64,000 nucleotides of DNA from Gemmatimonadota bacterium (lineage in GTDB: Bacteria > Gemmatimonadota > Gemmatimonadetes > Gemmatimonadales > Gemmatimonadaceae): positions 89,098 through 153,097 of the forward strand of contig JACQBG010000026.1 of assembly GCA_016194585.1 (NCBI GenBank). The letters run 5' to 3'. The notes below the pieces were generated by a model. That model did no database searches. It saw only the letters and a program-made list of their open reading frames with translations, and was not told the DNA's origin. The position numbers and the translations under genes are program-made. This document shows, in pieces, positions 9,493 through 19,625 of this stretch (positions within the stretch are counted from its first letter, which is position 1; each line of letters starts with the position of its first letter).

Positions 9493-12264
9493 ATGTCCGC
9501 AGTCTTTCCCTCAGTCCGAGCCCCGATGCCGGCACTGCACCGCGCGCCACGACGGATGACGATCGTCACGCTCCTCGCGCTGGTGGGGGGCACGGCCGTC
9601 GCGCAGGATCCGCCGCCGCGCGCGCCCGGCGCGCCGCCGGCGGTCACGCAGATAATGTTCGACGGCACCGCCACCACCATCCCGTACTTCCCGCTCGGCG
9701 ACTCGCCGCTCGCGCTGCACGGTCCGGCGCGCCCCGGGATGTTCCTCTCCGCCGTCGGACGACGCGCGATCGCGATGGGCACCGAGGATGGAAGACTCGA
9801 GCTCTGGAGCTGGCCCATCAAGTGGCTGCACGACTTCGAGCTCTCGTTCCGCGTGCCGAAGTACACCGAACCGATCGCCGGCCACACGATCGCGACGTCG
9901 GTGACGGAACGCCCCGAAGGGGTCACCATCGACTACGCGTACGAACAGTTCACGGTGCGCGAGCACATCTTCGTGCCGCTCGACAAGCCCGCCGTCGTGA
10001 TCCTGCTCGAGGTCGACGCGATCCGCCCACTCGACATCATCGCGCAGTTCAATCCCGACATCCATTTCGCCTGGCCGGCCGCGCTCGGCGGGCAGTACCT
10101 CATCTGGGAGCAGAACGCGCGCGCGTTCCTCTTCTCGGAGGGGAAACAATCGATCAACGCCTTCCTCGGCTCGCCGGCGGTGACGCAGGCGAGCGACGTG
10201 CCGGCGCACATGCTCGCCGCTGCGCCGCCGCAGCTCGTGCTCGGCGTCGGGAGCGGCACCGACCGGTACACCGCGCCGAAGCTCGGCGAGCCGCCCGGCC
10301 ACGACATCGACGTGCACGTGGCGTACATCCCGATCGTGCTCGCCGGCGGCCAGATGTCGCGCGATTCCGCGCTCGCGCTCTACCGCGAACTGATCGCCCC
10401 CGGGGCCGCCGAACGGGAGTGGAAGCGGCGCGTCGCACATGCGGATTCGCTGCGCACGACGATGTTCGCCCTGCACTCGCCCGACGCGGCGTTCGACCGC
10501 GCCGTGGAGTACGCGAAGGTGAATCTCGACGAGTCGTTCGTGTGCAATCCCGACCTCGGCTGCGGGCTCGTCGCCGGCTACGGTCTGTCGGGCGCGGCGA
10601 GCGACCGTCCCGGCTTCGGCTGGTTCTTCGGCGGCGACGCCTCGATCAACTCGTTCGCGATGACCGGTTCCGGGCAGCTCGCGTCGGTGCGCGACGGCGC
10701 GCTGCGCTTCTTCGCGAAGTACCAGCGCGCCGACGGCAAGATCACGCACGAGATCTCGCAGGGCGCCGGGCACGTCGACTGGTTCAGCTATCCGTACCCG
10801 TACTATCACGGCGATACGACGCCGTTCTGGATACTCGCGTTCGGGGAGTATTGGCGGCAGACAGATGACGGCGCGCTGCTGCAGGAGCTGTGGCCCAAGC
10901 TCAAGAAGGCGTACGAGTGGTCGCTCGCCACCGACAAGAACGGCGACGGGCTGATGGAGAACCCGTCGGCCGGCGCCGGCGCGCTCGAGGTGGGCGACCT
11001 GCAGATCGGCATCCTGTCCGACATCTATATGAGTGGCGTGTGGGTCGCGGCACTCGAACGGTTCGCCCGCATGGCGGACGAGCGAGGAGAGCCCGCGCTC
11101 GCCGCGCAGGCCCGCGCCGTACGCGCCAAGGCGCTCGCGACGATCGAGGCGAAGTTCTGGATGCCGGCCCAGCACCAGTATGCGTTCGCGCTGCTGCAGG
11201 ACGGCACGGTCAACGCGAACGTGACGGCGTGGGCGGCGACGGCGATGGCATTCGGCGTGCTCGACGCCGAACACGGTTCGGAGATGGCGGCGCGGCTCGC
11301 GTCGTCGAACATCCTCACCGACTGGGGCGCGCGGCCGTTGAGCGCCACGAGCACGTTGTTCGACCCGCTCCACTACAACAACGGCGCCGTGTGGCCGTTC
11401 GTGACGGGTTTCGTCTCGCTCGCCGAGTACAAGTATCACCACGCGCCGGCGGGGTGGTTCGCCCTGCAGGCGGTCGCGCGCACCGGCTTCGACCAGTCGC
11501 TTGGCCGCAACCCGGAGGTCATCTCGGGCCGCCTCTACAAGCCGCTCGACACGGCGGTACCGCAGCAGTTCTTCGCGACGTCGATGGTGCTCACGCCGCT
11601 CATCCGCGGGCTGCTCGGCATCGACGTCGACGCGCCGGCGCATCGGCTCACGATCGCGCCGCACCTTCCGCCGGAGTGGGACTCGCTCGCGGTGGACGAC
11701 GTGCCGGTCGGAGCAGGGCGCGTGTCGTTCGTGCTCCGACGCGCGAACGGACGCGTGACGCTGGCGCTGCACCGCACGGGCGATGGCGCGCCGATCGACG
11801 TCACCTTCTCGCCGCAGATCCGGATCGGCGCGTCGGCGTCCGGCGCCGGCGTCGCGCTCGAGAAGACGCCGGGCGACTGGCATGCCACGGTGCATGGGCG
11901 GCTCACGAGCGACCTCGAGCTCGAAGTGACGACGGCCGGTGGATGGGAGGCGGTCGTCGCGCCCGCCGCGCCGAAGATCGGCGACCGGTCGACGTCGCTC
12001 CGGGTGGTGGACGAGCAGCTCGCCCGTGACGGGGTCGTCGTGTCGCTTGAAGGACTCGCCGGGCACAGCTACTCGTTCCGTCTGCGCACACCCGACGAGC
12101 GCACGGCGCACGAACTCAAGGATCCCCAGCCCACGCGCTGGGGCTACCGGCTCGGCGCGGTGCACGGCGCCGAGCGCGACGTGACGGTGACATTTTCGAA
12201 CGAACGTCCGACCGCTGACGGCTACGGCAACCTCACGATCCTCATCGGGACGAAACTCCCATGA
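9493..12264 (+). CDS. Secreted (alpha/alpha)6-barrel glycoside hydrolase, amylo-alpha-1,6-glucosidase/GDE-like
   Basis: Signal peptide; GFGWFFGGDASINSFAMTGSG, DGLMENPSAGAGALEVGDLQIGILSDIYMSG, LFDPLHYNNGAVWPFVTGFVSLAEYKY. Confidence 0.7.
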   Translation: MSAVFPSVRAPMPALHRAPRRMTIVTLLALVGGTAVAQDPPPRAPGAPPAVTQIMFDGTATTIPYFPLGDSPLALHGPARPGMFLSAVGRRAIAMGTEDGRLELWSWPIKWLHDFELSFRVPKYTEPIAGHTIATSVTERPEGVTIDYAYEQFTVREHIFVPLDKPAVVILLEVDAIRPLDIIAQFNPDIHFAWPAALGGQYLIWEQNARAFLFSEGKQSINAFLGSPAVTQASDVPAHMLAAAPPQLVLGVGSGTDRYTAPKLGEPPGHDIDVHVAYIPIVLAGGQMSRDSALALYRELIAPGAAEREWKRRVAHADSLRTTMFALHSPDAAFDRAVEYAKVNLDESFVCNPDLGCGLVAGYGLSGAASDRPGFGWFFGGDASINSFAMTGSGQLASVRDGALRFFAKYQRADGKITHEISQGAGHVDWFSYPYPYYHGDTTPFWILAFGEYWRQTDDGALLQELWPKLKKAYEWSLATDKNGDGLMENPSAGAGALEVGDLQIGILSDIYMSGVWVAALERFARMADERGEPALAAQARAVRAKALATIEAKFWMPAQHQYAFALLQDGTVNANVTAWAATAMAFGVLDAEHGSEMAARLASSNILTDWGARPLSATSTLFDPLHYNNGAVWPFVTGFVSLAEYKYHHAPAGWFALQAVARTGFDQSLGRNPEVISGRLYKPLDTAVPQQFFATSMVLTPLIRGLLGIDVDAPAHRLTIAPHLPPEWDSLAVDDVPVGAGRVSFVLRRANGRVTLALHRTGDGAPIDVTFSPQIRIGASASGAGVALEKTPGDWHATVHGRLTSDLELEVTTAGGWEAVVAPAAPKIGDRSTSLRVVDEQLARDGVVVSLEGLAGHSYSFRLRTPDERTAHELKDPQPTRWGYRLGAVHGAERDVTVTFSNERPTADGYGNLTILIGTKLP

Positions 12265-13412
12265 CCATGCGCACGCTGGCCGCCGCTCTCCTCATCCTCA
12301 GCCCACTCGCCTGCATGTCCCGCGACAAGCGCTCCGAGAATTCCGGCCCAGCGACGGTGACGCGCGCTCCGTTCGGCGTGCTCCCCTCGGGCGACTCCGT
12401 GCACGTGTTCACCCTCACGAACGCGCACGGCATCGAGGTGCGCCTGATCGACTACGGCGGGCTCATCATCTCGCTCCGGACGCCCGACCGCAACGGCACC
12501 CTCGGCGACATCGTGCTCGGCTACGACTCGCTCGACGGCTACCTGAAGTCGACGCCCTACTTCGGCGCACTGGTCGGCCGCTACGCCAACCGCATCGCGA
12601 AGGGGCAGTTCACGCTCGACGGCACGACGTACCATCTCGCGATCAACAACGGCCAGAATTCGCTGCATGGCGGGTTGAAGGGATTCGACAAGGTGCTCTG
12701 GGCCGCCGAGCCGTTCTCCGATTCCAGCGGCACCGGCGTGGCGCTCACGTATACGAGCAAGGATGGCGAGGAGGGCTACCCGGGCACGCTCAAGGTCCGC
12801 GTGACGTACACGCTCACCGACCGCAACACGTTCGCCATCGACTATCGCGCGACGACCGACAAGGCGACGCCGATCAACCTGACGCAACACAGCTATTTCA
12901 ACCTCGCCGGTGAGGGTTCCGGTGACGTGCTCGGGCAGGTGATCCGGATCGACGCCAACGAGTACACGCCGGTCGATTCCACGCTGATCCCCACCGGCCG
13001 GCTCGAGCCCGTCGCCGGCACGCCGTTCGACCTGCGGCGCGACGTAGCGATCGGCGCGCGCATCGACGAAGCGAACGTGCAGTTGCAGCGCGCCGGCGGC
13101 TACGACCACAACTTCGTCATCAGCCGGAGCGACAGCGGGCTCGCGCACGCCGCGCGCGTGGTGGAGCCGAAGAGCGGGCGCACGCTCGACGTCGAGACGA
13201 CGGAGCCCGGGGTGCAGTTCTACACGGGCAACTTCCTCGACGGCACGATCACGGGGAAGGGCGGGCACGTGTACAAGCGCCGCAGCGGCTTCTGCCTCGA
13301 GACGCAGCACTTCCCCGATTCACCGAATCAGCCGTCGTTCCCCTCGACGATCCTGCGGCCGGGGGCGGAATTCCATTCCCGCACCGTCTATACGTTCGGC
13401 GTCGCCGAGTAG
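12261..13412 (+). CDS. galM: Aldose 1-epimerase (galactose mutarotase), predicted lipoprotein
   Basis: GRYANRIAKGQFTLDGTTYHLAINNGQNSLHGG, LTQHSYFNLAGEG, TTEPGVQFYTGNFLDG; lipobox LSPLAC. Confidence 0.93.
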   Translation: MTMRTLAAALLILSPLACMSRDKRSENSGPATVTRAPFGVLPSGDSVHVFTLTNAHGIEVRLIDYGGLIISLRTPDRNGTLGDIVLGYDSLDGYLKSTPYFGALVGRYANRIAKGQFTLDGTTYHLAINNGQNSLHGGLKGFDKVLWAAEPFSDSSGTGVALTYTSKDGEEGYPGTLKVRVTYTLTDRNTFAIDYRATTDKATPINLTQHSYFNLAGEGSGDVLGQVIRIDANEYTPVDSTLIPTGRLEPVAGTPFDLRRDVAIGARIDEANVQLQRAGGYDHNFVISRSDSGLAHAARVVEPKSGRTLDVETTEPGVQFYTGNFLDGTITGKGGHVYKRRSGFCLETQHFPDSPNQPSFPSTILRPGAEFHSRTVYTFGVAE

Positions 13413-13418
13413 CGCCGC

Positions 13419-16310
13419 TCAGCGGGGCAGCGCGACCGTCGAGACGTACTGCGGTTCGACGTTCTCGAAGTACAGGCCGCGGAACTGTCCCGGCTTGAGC
13501 GACGGCAACTGCAGCTCGAACCGGTACGGCCGGTCCGGTTCGAGCCGCGACACGTCGGCGTAGAATCCGACGAACGTGCTCCGCACCACGCGCACGGCGG
13601 TGTACGCCTTGCGGAACTCCACCGGCGCGCCGTCGATGGACAGCGTCGCTTCCCACCGGTCGTCGGGCTCGCTGAAAGGCGCGAACAGCAGCAGCCGCTC
13701 CGGCGCGAGCCAGGTCGTGCGGTAGTCGTCGGCAGTCCAGGGGATCGGCCATGCGTGCCGCCGTGCCGCGAGCTGCTCGAAGACGCGCTTCGGGATGGTG
13801 AACGTTCCGCTCACGCGCCCGCCGGCGAACGTCGAGTCATAGGTGACGGCGGGTTGCAACTGACGGAACTCGGCGCCGGCGAATGTCACTTCGAGTTGCA
13901 CCACATCGCCGTTGCGCGCGGCGACCGGGACCTCGACGCCGTTCACCCGCGCGCGGCGCACGCTGGCGATGATCGCTCCCGATCGCTGACCGGTAGCGCC
14001 GTGGGGAAGCGCGATCTCCAATCGAACGTTCGTTCCACTTTCGCCGGAGGCGCCGCGGACGTCGAGTACGCCGTCCTTCACTGTGGCCGTACCGGGTGCG
14101 CCGAACAGCACCGGCGCCGTCATCGGGCCGGCGGGCGAGAGTTCCAGCACGAGCGCCGAGCCGCCGTCGAGCATCACGCTCATGGTGTCGCCGCGCTGCC
14201 AGAAACCGGCGCCCGGCTTGCCGAGGCGCCGGCCCTCGAGCGGATGCACTTCCCGCACCGCGACGCGCGCGCCATAAGTGAGTCCGATCGACGCGTCGAG
14301 CGGGACGCGCGCCGTGAGGCGGCGCGCATCGGGATTGAACAGGAAGATGAAGCCGTGGTCGCCGTCGATGGCCGCGGTGCCATCGACCTTGCCGAGCGCG
14401 GGTGCCCCGAGGATGGTGCGCGTGTGCCGGAGCAGTTCCTTGTGCGTCGCAGTCCACTGCAGCCAGCGGCGCATCCATGCGCGATCCTTCTCGCTGAAAT
14501 GCGCATTCTCCGCCGAGTCGCGGGCCGGGAGCATGTCGAGCACGTTGTTCCACCCGGCGACCGCGACGGACGACAGCAGCGAGTAGCGCCAGCCGAGGTA
14601 GTCCCAGTCGCGCGCGCGGTACGAGGTGAGCACGGTGCCGCGGTCCGCGGTCTTCACCGCCGGCATCTCGTCGGTGGAGTCGGAGCGCGACGTCTGGTGC
14701 GTGATGAACCCGGGTACCAGCTCGCTCGGCGTGAACTCGTAGTTGCGGTAGCGATACGCGGTCCACCGCTCGCGGTCGGCGGAGACGCGATCGAAGTGCA
14801 GATCCGGATAGGGGAGGAAACTCTCCGGCTGTTCGTCGTTGAACGTCGGGTGCGGGTAGCTCCCGGCGAGCCAACTCCACGGACCGTAGAGGTGGTACGC
14901 CTGGCGCCCGTCGATGACCACATCGGGGATGCGCCGGCGGAGTTCCTCCATCACGCGGCGCCATCCATACCACTGCGCGTAGCGGCTCGGGCCGTCGAAG
15001 GTGAGGAAGGTGTGGTCGAACGAGTAGCCGGCGATCCCTGTGCGGTCGTGGAACGCGACCAGCTGCTCGATGAGCCAGTCCTGCAGCGCGCGGTTGCCCA
15101 GCGTCGCGGCCTGCCGCTTCGGGTTGTTGCGCGACGGCACGAGCCAGTCGGGGTTCTGCGAGAAGGGAAGCACGGGATAGACGTAGGCGAGCAGCCGCAA
15201 CCGCTTGCCGCGCGCATAGTCCACCATCTCGCTCACGCTCGGCGGAACGGTGCTCGTCTTCGCGTCCCACTCGCCTTTGCGGATCTTCTGGCCGAGCCCG
15301 AGCCAGAGCACGTGCTCCCAGCTCCAGTCGTCCACGCTCTCCTCCCGGCGGGAGAGTGCGGAATTGGATGGCGCGTAGAGCACGTACTGTGCGCCGACCG
15401 CGGCGGCCTGGTCGAACACGCGCTTGTATTCGGCGCGCCCTGCCGCCGTGCCCACATCGATCTGGTAGTCGTTCACGCACCAGCCCACGAAGACGTCGAT
15501 CGGTGTGGCCGGCCGGTAGAGCAGTTGCGAGCGCACCATGGCGGTGAAGGCCGCGATCTCCGCTTCGTCGAGGCCCGCCGTCGTGTCTCCAGCGGTGCGC
15601 CATTCCGGGATCATATGTGCTGGAAGGCGGTGGCCCGAGAGCCGGACGGGCGCGATGAAGGCGCGGTCGGAGTGGAATGGGCCGTAGCTCTTCTGCCACT
15701 CCATCTGCGGCGTGTAGCGCAATGAGAACGCGTTGCCGTGGAGGTCGGCGTGGAGGAACGGGTTCTGGGCGACGATGAGGAGGGAGCGGTCGTCGCCGAA
15801 CCGGACGGCGGCGCCGTAGTCGGCGGTGCCGAGGCTCGGGCGGACGCTGGTGGGGCGGAAGACGCCGGTGGGCGTCTCGGCGAACGTCGTCGCGAACGGT
15901 GTGATGCTGTCGACGACGAAGCGGTCGACGGTGTCGGACGTCAGCGTGATCTGTTTGCTGACGAAGGTCCAGTCAGATTTGAGTTCGTAGGTGACGGTGA
16001 TGGCGAACGGCTTGGCGTCGTAGGTGAAGGAGACGCTGTGTGCCGTGGAGTGACGCGTGGGAGCAGGGAGGTTCGTGCTCTCGAAGGCGAGGTTCGCGAC
16101 GCTCAGCGCGAAGTCGTCTGACCGCAACGAGTCGATGCGGTGGTCGGCGAGCGTGGTGATGGACGTGAGGCCGCGGGGGCCGAAGTCGGCCTCGAGGAGC
16201 GAGTTGCGGAGGGATTGGGCTCCGAGCGGCGAGAGTGCGAAAAGCGTCGATGCCGCGGCGAGGAGCCGGCGGCGGGTGGATCGCGCGGGGTGACTCAGTC
16301 GCGGCGGCAT
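13419..16310 (-). CDS. Large secreted protein, putative GH-D-clan-like (GH36/GH31-type TIM-barrel) glycoside hydrolase
   Basis: Signal peptide; TIM-barrel-like centre with FVGWCVNDYQIDVG, GIAGYSFDHTFLTFDGPSRY, DVVIDGRQAYHLYGPWSWLAGSYPHPTFNDEQPES; family not assignable by eye. Confidence 0.5.
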   Translation of the reverse strand: MPPRLSHPARSTRRRLLAAASTLFALSPLGAQSLRNSLLEADFGPRGLTSITTLADHRIDSLRSDDFALSVANLAFESTNLPAPTRHSTAHSVSFTYDAKPFAITVTYELKSDWTFVSKQITLTSDTVDRFVVDSITPFATTFAETPTGVFRPTSVRPSLGTADYGAAVRFGDDRSLLIVAQNPFLHADLHGNAFSLRYTPQMEWQKSYGPFHSDRAFIAPVRLSGHRLPAHMIPEWRTAGDTTAGLDEAEIAAFTAMVRSQLLYRPATPIDVFVGWCVNDYQIDVGTAAGRAEYKRVFDQAAAVGAQYVLYAPSNSALSRREESVDDWSWEHVLWLGLGQKIRKGEWDAKTSTVPPSVSEMVDYARGKRLRLLAYVYPVLPFSQNPDWLVPSRNNPKRQAATLGNRALQDWLIEQLVAFHDRTGIAGYSFDHTFLTFDGPSRYAQWYGWRRVMEELRRRIPDVVIDGRQAYHLYGPWSWLAGSYPHPTFNDEQPESFLPYPDLHFDRVSADRERWTAYRYRNYEFTPSELVPGFITHQTSRSDSTDEMPAVKTADRGTVLTSYRARDWDYLGWRYSLLSSVAVAGWNNVLDMLPARDSAENAHFSEKDRAWMRRWLQWTATHKELLRHTRTILGAPALGKVDGTAAIDGDHGFIFLFNPDARRLTARVPLDASIGLTYGARVAVREVHPLEGRRLGKPGAGFWQRGDTMSVMLDGGSALVLELSPAGPMTAPVLFGAPGTATVKDGVLDVRGASGESGTNVRLEIALPHGATGQRSGAIIASVRRARVNGVEVPVAARNGDVVQLEVTFAGAEFRQLQPAVTYDSTFAGGRVSGTFTIPKRVFEQLAARRHAWPIPWTADDYRTTWLAPERLLLFAPFSEPDDRWEATLSIDGAPVEFRKAYTAVRVVRSTFVGFYADVSRLEPDRPYRFELQLPSLKPGQFRGLYFENVEPQYVSTVALPR

Positions 16311-16314
16311 CGAG

Positions 16315-16701
16315 TCAGAACTTCGCCGCCTTCTGCACATCCTCCGGAAACTCCTCCATCTCCTGCACCCGCCGTACTTCGATCATGTCCCCGTCGAGCA
16401 TCGGCGCCCGCCGTGCCCACTCCACCGCTTCCGCGGGCGTCTTGACCTGGATCATCCAATAGCCGCCTACCAGCTCCTTCGACTCCGAGAACGGCCCGTC
16501 CACGACCGTCGTCTTCGCGCCGCCGAACTGCACGCGCACGCTCGCCGCCGGCGGATGGAGCCCGTTCAGGTCGAGCAGCACCCCGGCCTTCGCCATCGAG
16601 TCGTTGAACTTCGCCATCTTCGCCACGAGATCGGCCGGCGGCGTGAAATCGGCGGCCGCGTCGTCGTAGGCCTTGGGTATCACCAGCAGCATGAAGCGCA
16701 T
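16315..16701 (-). CDS. YciI family (DGPF) protein
   Basis: MRFMLLVIPK...VDGPFSESKELVGGYWMIQVKTPAEAVEWARRAP. Confidence 0.9.
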   Translation of the reverse strand: MRFMLLVIPKAYDDAAADFTPPADLVAKMAKFNDSMAKAGVLLDLNGLHPPAASVRVQFGGAKTTVVDGPFSESKELVGGYWMIQVKTPAEAVEWARRAPMLDGDMIEVRRVQEMEEFPEDVQKAAKF

Positions 16702-16812
16702 CGTGTGGACTCCTTCAATGGTGTCGGGGTCGCGACCACCGGGCGATGATCGCACCACAGCCGCCCGAACGCGAGCGCTCGCTGCTCCTGGCGAAGGAGG
16801 CGGGGCTGCCGC

Positions 16813-19059
16813 CTACGGCGACAGCATCTGGGTGACCTTGAGCACGAGGCTGCGTCCCACGACCGGCGCGTCGGGCGTCGTGAACCGCTGTTCGTTGTAG
16901 ACGAGGAAGAGGTCCGACAGGGGGTGGTGGATCAGGTTGAACCGGATGTTCGTGTTGAACTGCCGGATGGCCGCGTCGTACTGCGCGAGCGCATCGAGGA
17001 ACATGGCGGTCGTGAACGAATAGGTCGTGCGCGCCGTCCAGAGCGTGGCGTCGAACTTCTGATTCGGCCGGTCGAGCGTGGCGCTCGTGTGCTGGACGCC
17101 CGTCGAGATCCGGAAGTGATAGCCGGGGTGGAAGTTCACGGTCGCGTTGACCGTCTTCTGCGTGCCGCTCCAGAGGCCGCCGCCGATAGCCGTGAGGCCG
17201 AGTGAGAGCGGGCGGCTCGGGTTCGTGTTGTAGATCCACTGCCACTGCGTCCACTGATAGCCGCCGGGCGCGATCTGCTGCGCGCCCGGATCGGCGCGGT
17301 TCAGCCGGAGCGAGTCGGTGAGGAAGTTGTAGTAGACGTTCGCCGAGAACTCGGTGTACCCGCCGTCGTTGAAGAAGAACGTCTGCCCGTTGTGCAGGTA
17401 CTTCCCGATCGTGGCGCCACCCACGTCGTCGTAGTAATTCCACGTCACGTGCGGATGCAGCTCGCGGATGCCGTGTTCCTGCAGCCACGACGATCGTGGC
17501 CGGAGGCCCATGTCGAGGAAGTATTTGCGGACGTCGGTGCGCCGGTAGTAGCCGAGGTCGTCCTCGAAGCCCTGGCCGAGCTCCATCGACGCGACCTTCA
17601 CGTGGATGAATTGCGCTTCGTAGTTGACGGACGTGCGCCAGGCGTACTGGCCCGTGGTCTTGCCCGGCGTCTCGGATTTCACCAGGAACGAGTTCCAATC
17701 CACCACGCCGCCGAAGCGGATGTTCTCGTCCACGCCGAAGACGTGGTTGTAGCCGGCGTTCGGCCCCGCGCCGTCGCGGCCGAGGTAGAACACGCCCACG
17801 TCCGAGCCCGGTGCGAGATTGCGCTTGAGCCGGAGCGCGCTGTAGGTGCTCGCGGGCGTCGAATCGGTCGCGTCGGTGCGCATCGCGAGCGCGCCGATGC
17901 CGATGCCGTCCGTGGTGCCGGTGAGCCGCGCCCCGAACGGGATCGGCGTCGGGGTGCCGTTCGCCGTCAATCCGATGCGACGACTGAAGAAGAGGAGCAA
18001 GTCCTCGTCGGGCGTGGTCACCGAGGAGACCTGGTTGTTGCGCGCGGCGTCTCCCACGTAGAACATCCCGGAATTCTCGAGGAAGAACTCGCGTTTCTCC
18101 GGAAAGAACTGGGAGAACTGCGTGAGGTTCACCTGCTGCTCGTCGGCCTCGACCTGCGCGAAGTCGGGATTGACCGTGACGTCGAACGTGAGGCTGCGGC
18201 CGAGTGCCGTCTTGAGGTCCACCCCCGCGGCGCCGCTCGACGTGTACGGCGTGACGCCGACGTCGCGCACGGTCTTTGCCAGCACGTAGGGCTTGAGCCG
18301 CAGGTCGTGGGGTGTGTCCACGGGATGCACGCCCTCGAGGTCGCCGGCGAGCGAGAGCCGCATCACGTTGTACTCGCGGGGGATCGGCGCCCAGCAGTCG
18401 ATCTCGTTCTTGCGGCGGATGCGGCGCGCGAAGTTGATGCCCCACGTGCCGTCGGCGTTCGGATCGAAGCGCAGCCCGCGGAACGGGATGGTGATGTCGG
18501 CGATCCAGCCGTCACGGACGATGCGCGTGCGCACGCTCCACACCGCGTCCCAGCTCCCGTTCACCTCGCGTCCCTCGCTGGCGACGAGCCGGTCGGCCTT
18601 GGCGCCCGCGGCGTTCGTGAGGAACATGTAGCCGTTGTGCCGGTCGCGGAACGTGTCGAGGATCACTTCGAAGTCGTCCTCGTCGACTTCGTAGAAATCC
18701 TTCTTGATGTCGTTGATGATGATCTTGTCCGGCTCGCGGTCGTGCATGTACGCGCGGATGTACAGGTTGTTCGCGTCGTACGCCACGCGGACTTCGGTCG
18801 CCTCGGTCGCGGGCTGTCCGGTCCCCGGCTCCGTCTGCGTGAAGCCGTCGGCGACGTCGGCTCGCTTCCAGGTCTCCTCGTCGAGGGCGCCTTCGACCTT
18901 GAGTGCGGTGGGCGCGCGCATCGCCGACAGGTGACGTGAGCCAGGGCCGCGCACGGGCGCGGGAGCCGGCACCGCGGGCGCCTCGGCGGCGGGCGGTTGC
19001 TGGCGGCCCTGGGCGAGCGCCGCCGTCAGGAGCAGCGCGGGAATGACGATGAGTTGCAT
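16813..19059 (-). CDS. DUF5916 domain protein with N-terminal CBM9-like domain
   Basis: ALKVEGALDEETWKRADVADGFTQTEPGTGQPATEATEVRVAYDANNLYIRAYMHD; FDVTVNPDFAQVEADEQQVNLTQFSQFFPEKREFFLENSGMF; beta-barrel-like C-terminus. Confidence 0.9.
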   Translation of the reverse strand: MQLIVIPALLLTAALAQGRQQPPAAEAPAVPAPAPVRGPGSRHLSAMRAPTALKVEGALDEETWKRADVADGFTQTEPGTGQPATEATEVRVAYDANNLYIRAYMHDREPDKIIINDIKKDFYEVDEDDFEVILDTFRDRHNGYMFLTNAAGAKADRLVASEGREVNGSWDAVWSVRTRIVRDGWIADITIPFRGLRFDPNADGTWGINFARRIRRKNEIDCWAPIPREYNVMRLSLAGDLEGVHPVDTPHDLRLKPYVLAKTVRDVGVTPYTSSGAAGVDLKTALGRSLTFDVTVNPDFAQVEADEQQVNLTQFSQFFPEKREFFLENSGMFYVGDAARNNQVSSVTTPDEDLLLFFSRRIGLTANGTPTPIPFGARLTGTTDGIGIGALAMRTDATDSTPASTYSALRLKRNLAPGSDVGVFYLGRDGAGPNAGYNHVFGVDENIRFGGVVDWNSFLVKSETPGKTTGQYAWRTSVNYEAQFIHVKVASMELGQGFEDDLGYYRRTDVRKYFLDMGLRPRSSWLQEHGIRELHPHVTWNYYDDVGGATIGKYLHNGQTFFFNDGGYTEFSANVYYNFLTDSLRLNRADPGAQQIAPGGYQWTQWQWIYNTNPSRPLSLGLTAIGGGLWSGTQKTVNATVNFHPGYHFRISTGVQHTSATLDRPNQKFDATLWTARTTYSFTTAMFLDALAQYDAAIRQFNTNIRFNLIHHPLSDLFLVYNEQRFTTPDAPVVGRSLVLKVTQMLSP

Positions 19060-19376
19060 GTGGGGGGAAGGGAGTGACGCGGGCGATTCTCGAACCCACG
19101 CCCCAGGACAGAAACTGGCGCGGCGGATGGATGCTCGAAAATAGCGAAAATCGAGACGCGGTGTTCTCCTTGCTCTGGAATACGCTGTCGCACGCCGGGG
19201 CGGCCGCCGATGGCGGGGACGGACGTGACGCGCCACGCGCGGGGAGGCGCGGCCGCGCCCAGCCCGGCGGCGGGGTGCGCGGCGTCGCGAAGGAATGATG
19301 TTGCCCGGAATGGCGCACGGTGGCGCCTGTCGCTGCGGCCCGCGACATCGCCGGGTACGAGTGCGTATGGCGAAAA

Positions 19377-19405
19377 TGCCATCGATGGCACTATCGTTAT
19401 ACGAT
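19377..19405 (+). promoter_or_regulatory. Candidate VapBC operator: 14-bp perfect palindrome plus a second inverted repeat overlapping the vapB start codon
   Basis: TGCCATCGATGGCA (19377-19390) and ATCGT-tat-ACGAT (19393-19405); vapB ATG at 19404. Confidence 0.55.
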
Positions 19406-19625
19406 GCCCGCACCTTCGCACGCCGTGCTCACCATCTCCCCCAAGTTCCAGGTCGTCATCCCCCGCCACGTCCGCGAGGCGATGGGGCTGCGTCCCGGAC
19501 AGAAGGTGCAATGCCTGCAGTATGAAGGACGCGTCGAGTTCATCCCCCTCCGGCCGGCGCGCGCGCTGCGCGGCTTCCTGAAAGGGATCTCGACGGGCGT
19601 CCCCCGCGAGGCCGACCGCGCGTGA
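19404..19625 (+). CDS. vapB: AbrB/MazE/SpoVT-like antitoxin (VapB type)
   Basis: LTISPKFQVVIPRHVREAMGLRPGQKVQCLQYEGRVEFIPL, swapped-hairpin AbrB fold. Confidence 0.88.
   Translation: MPAPSHAVLTISPKFQVVIPRHVREAMGLRPGQKVQCLQYEGRVEFIPLRPARALRGFLKGISTGVPREADRA

Noticed and set aside
9511-12165. 884-aa ORF antisense to the GDE-like hydrolase
   Set aside because: Shadow ORF from codon-position GC bias
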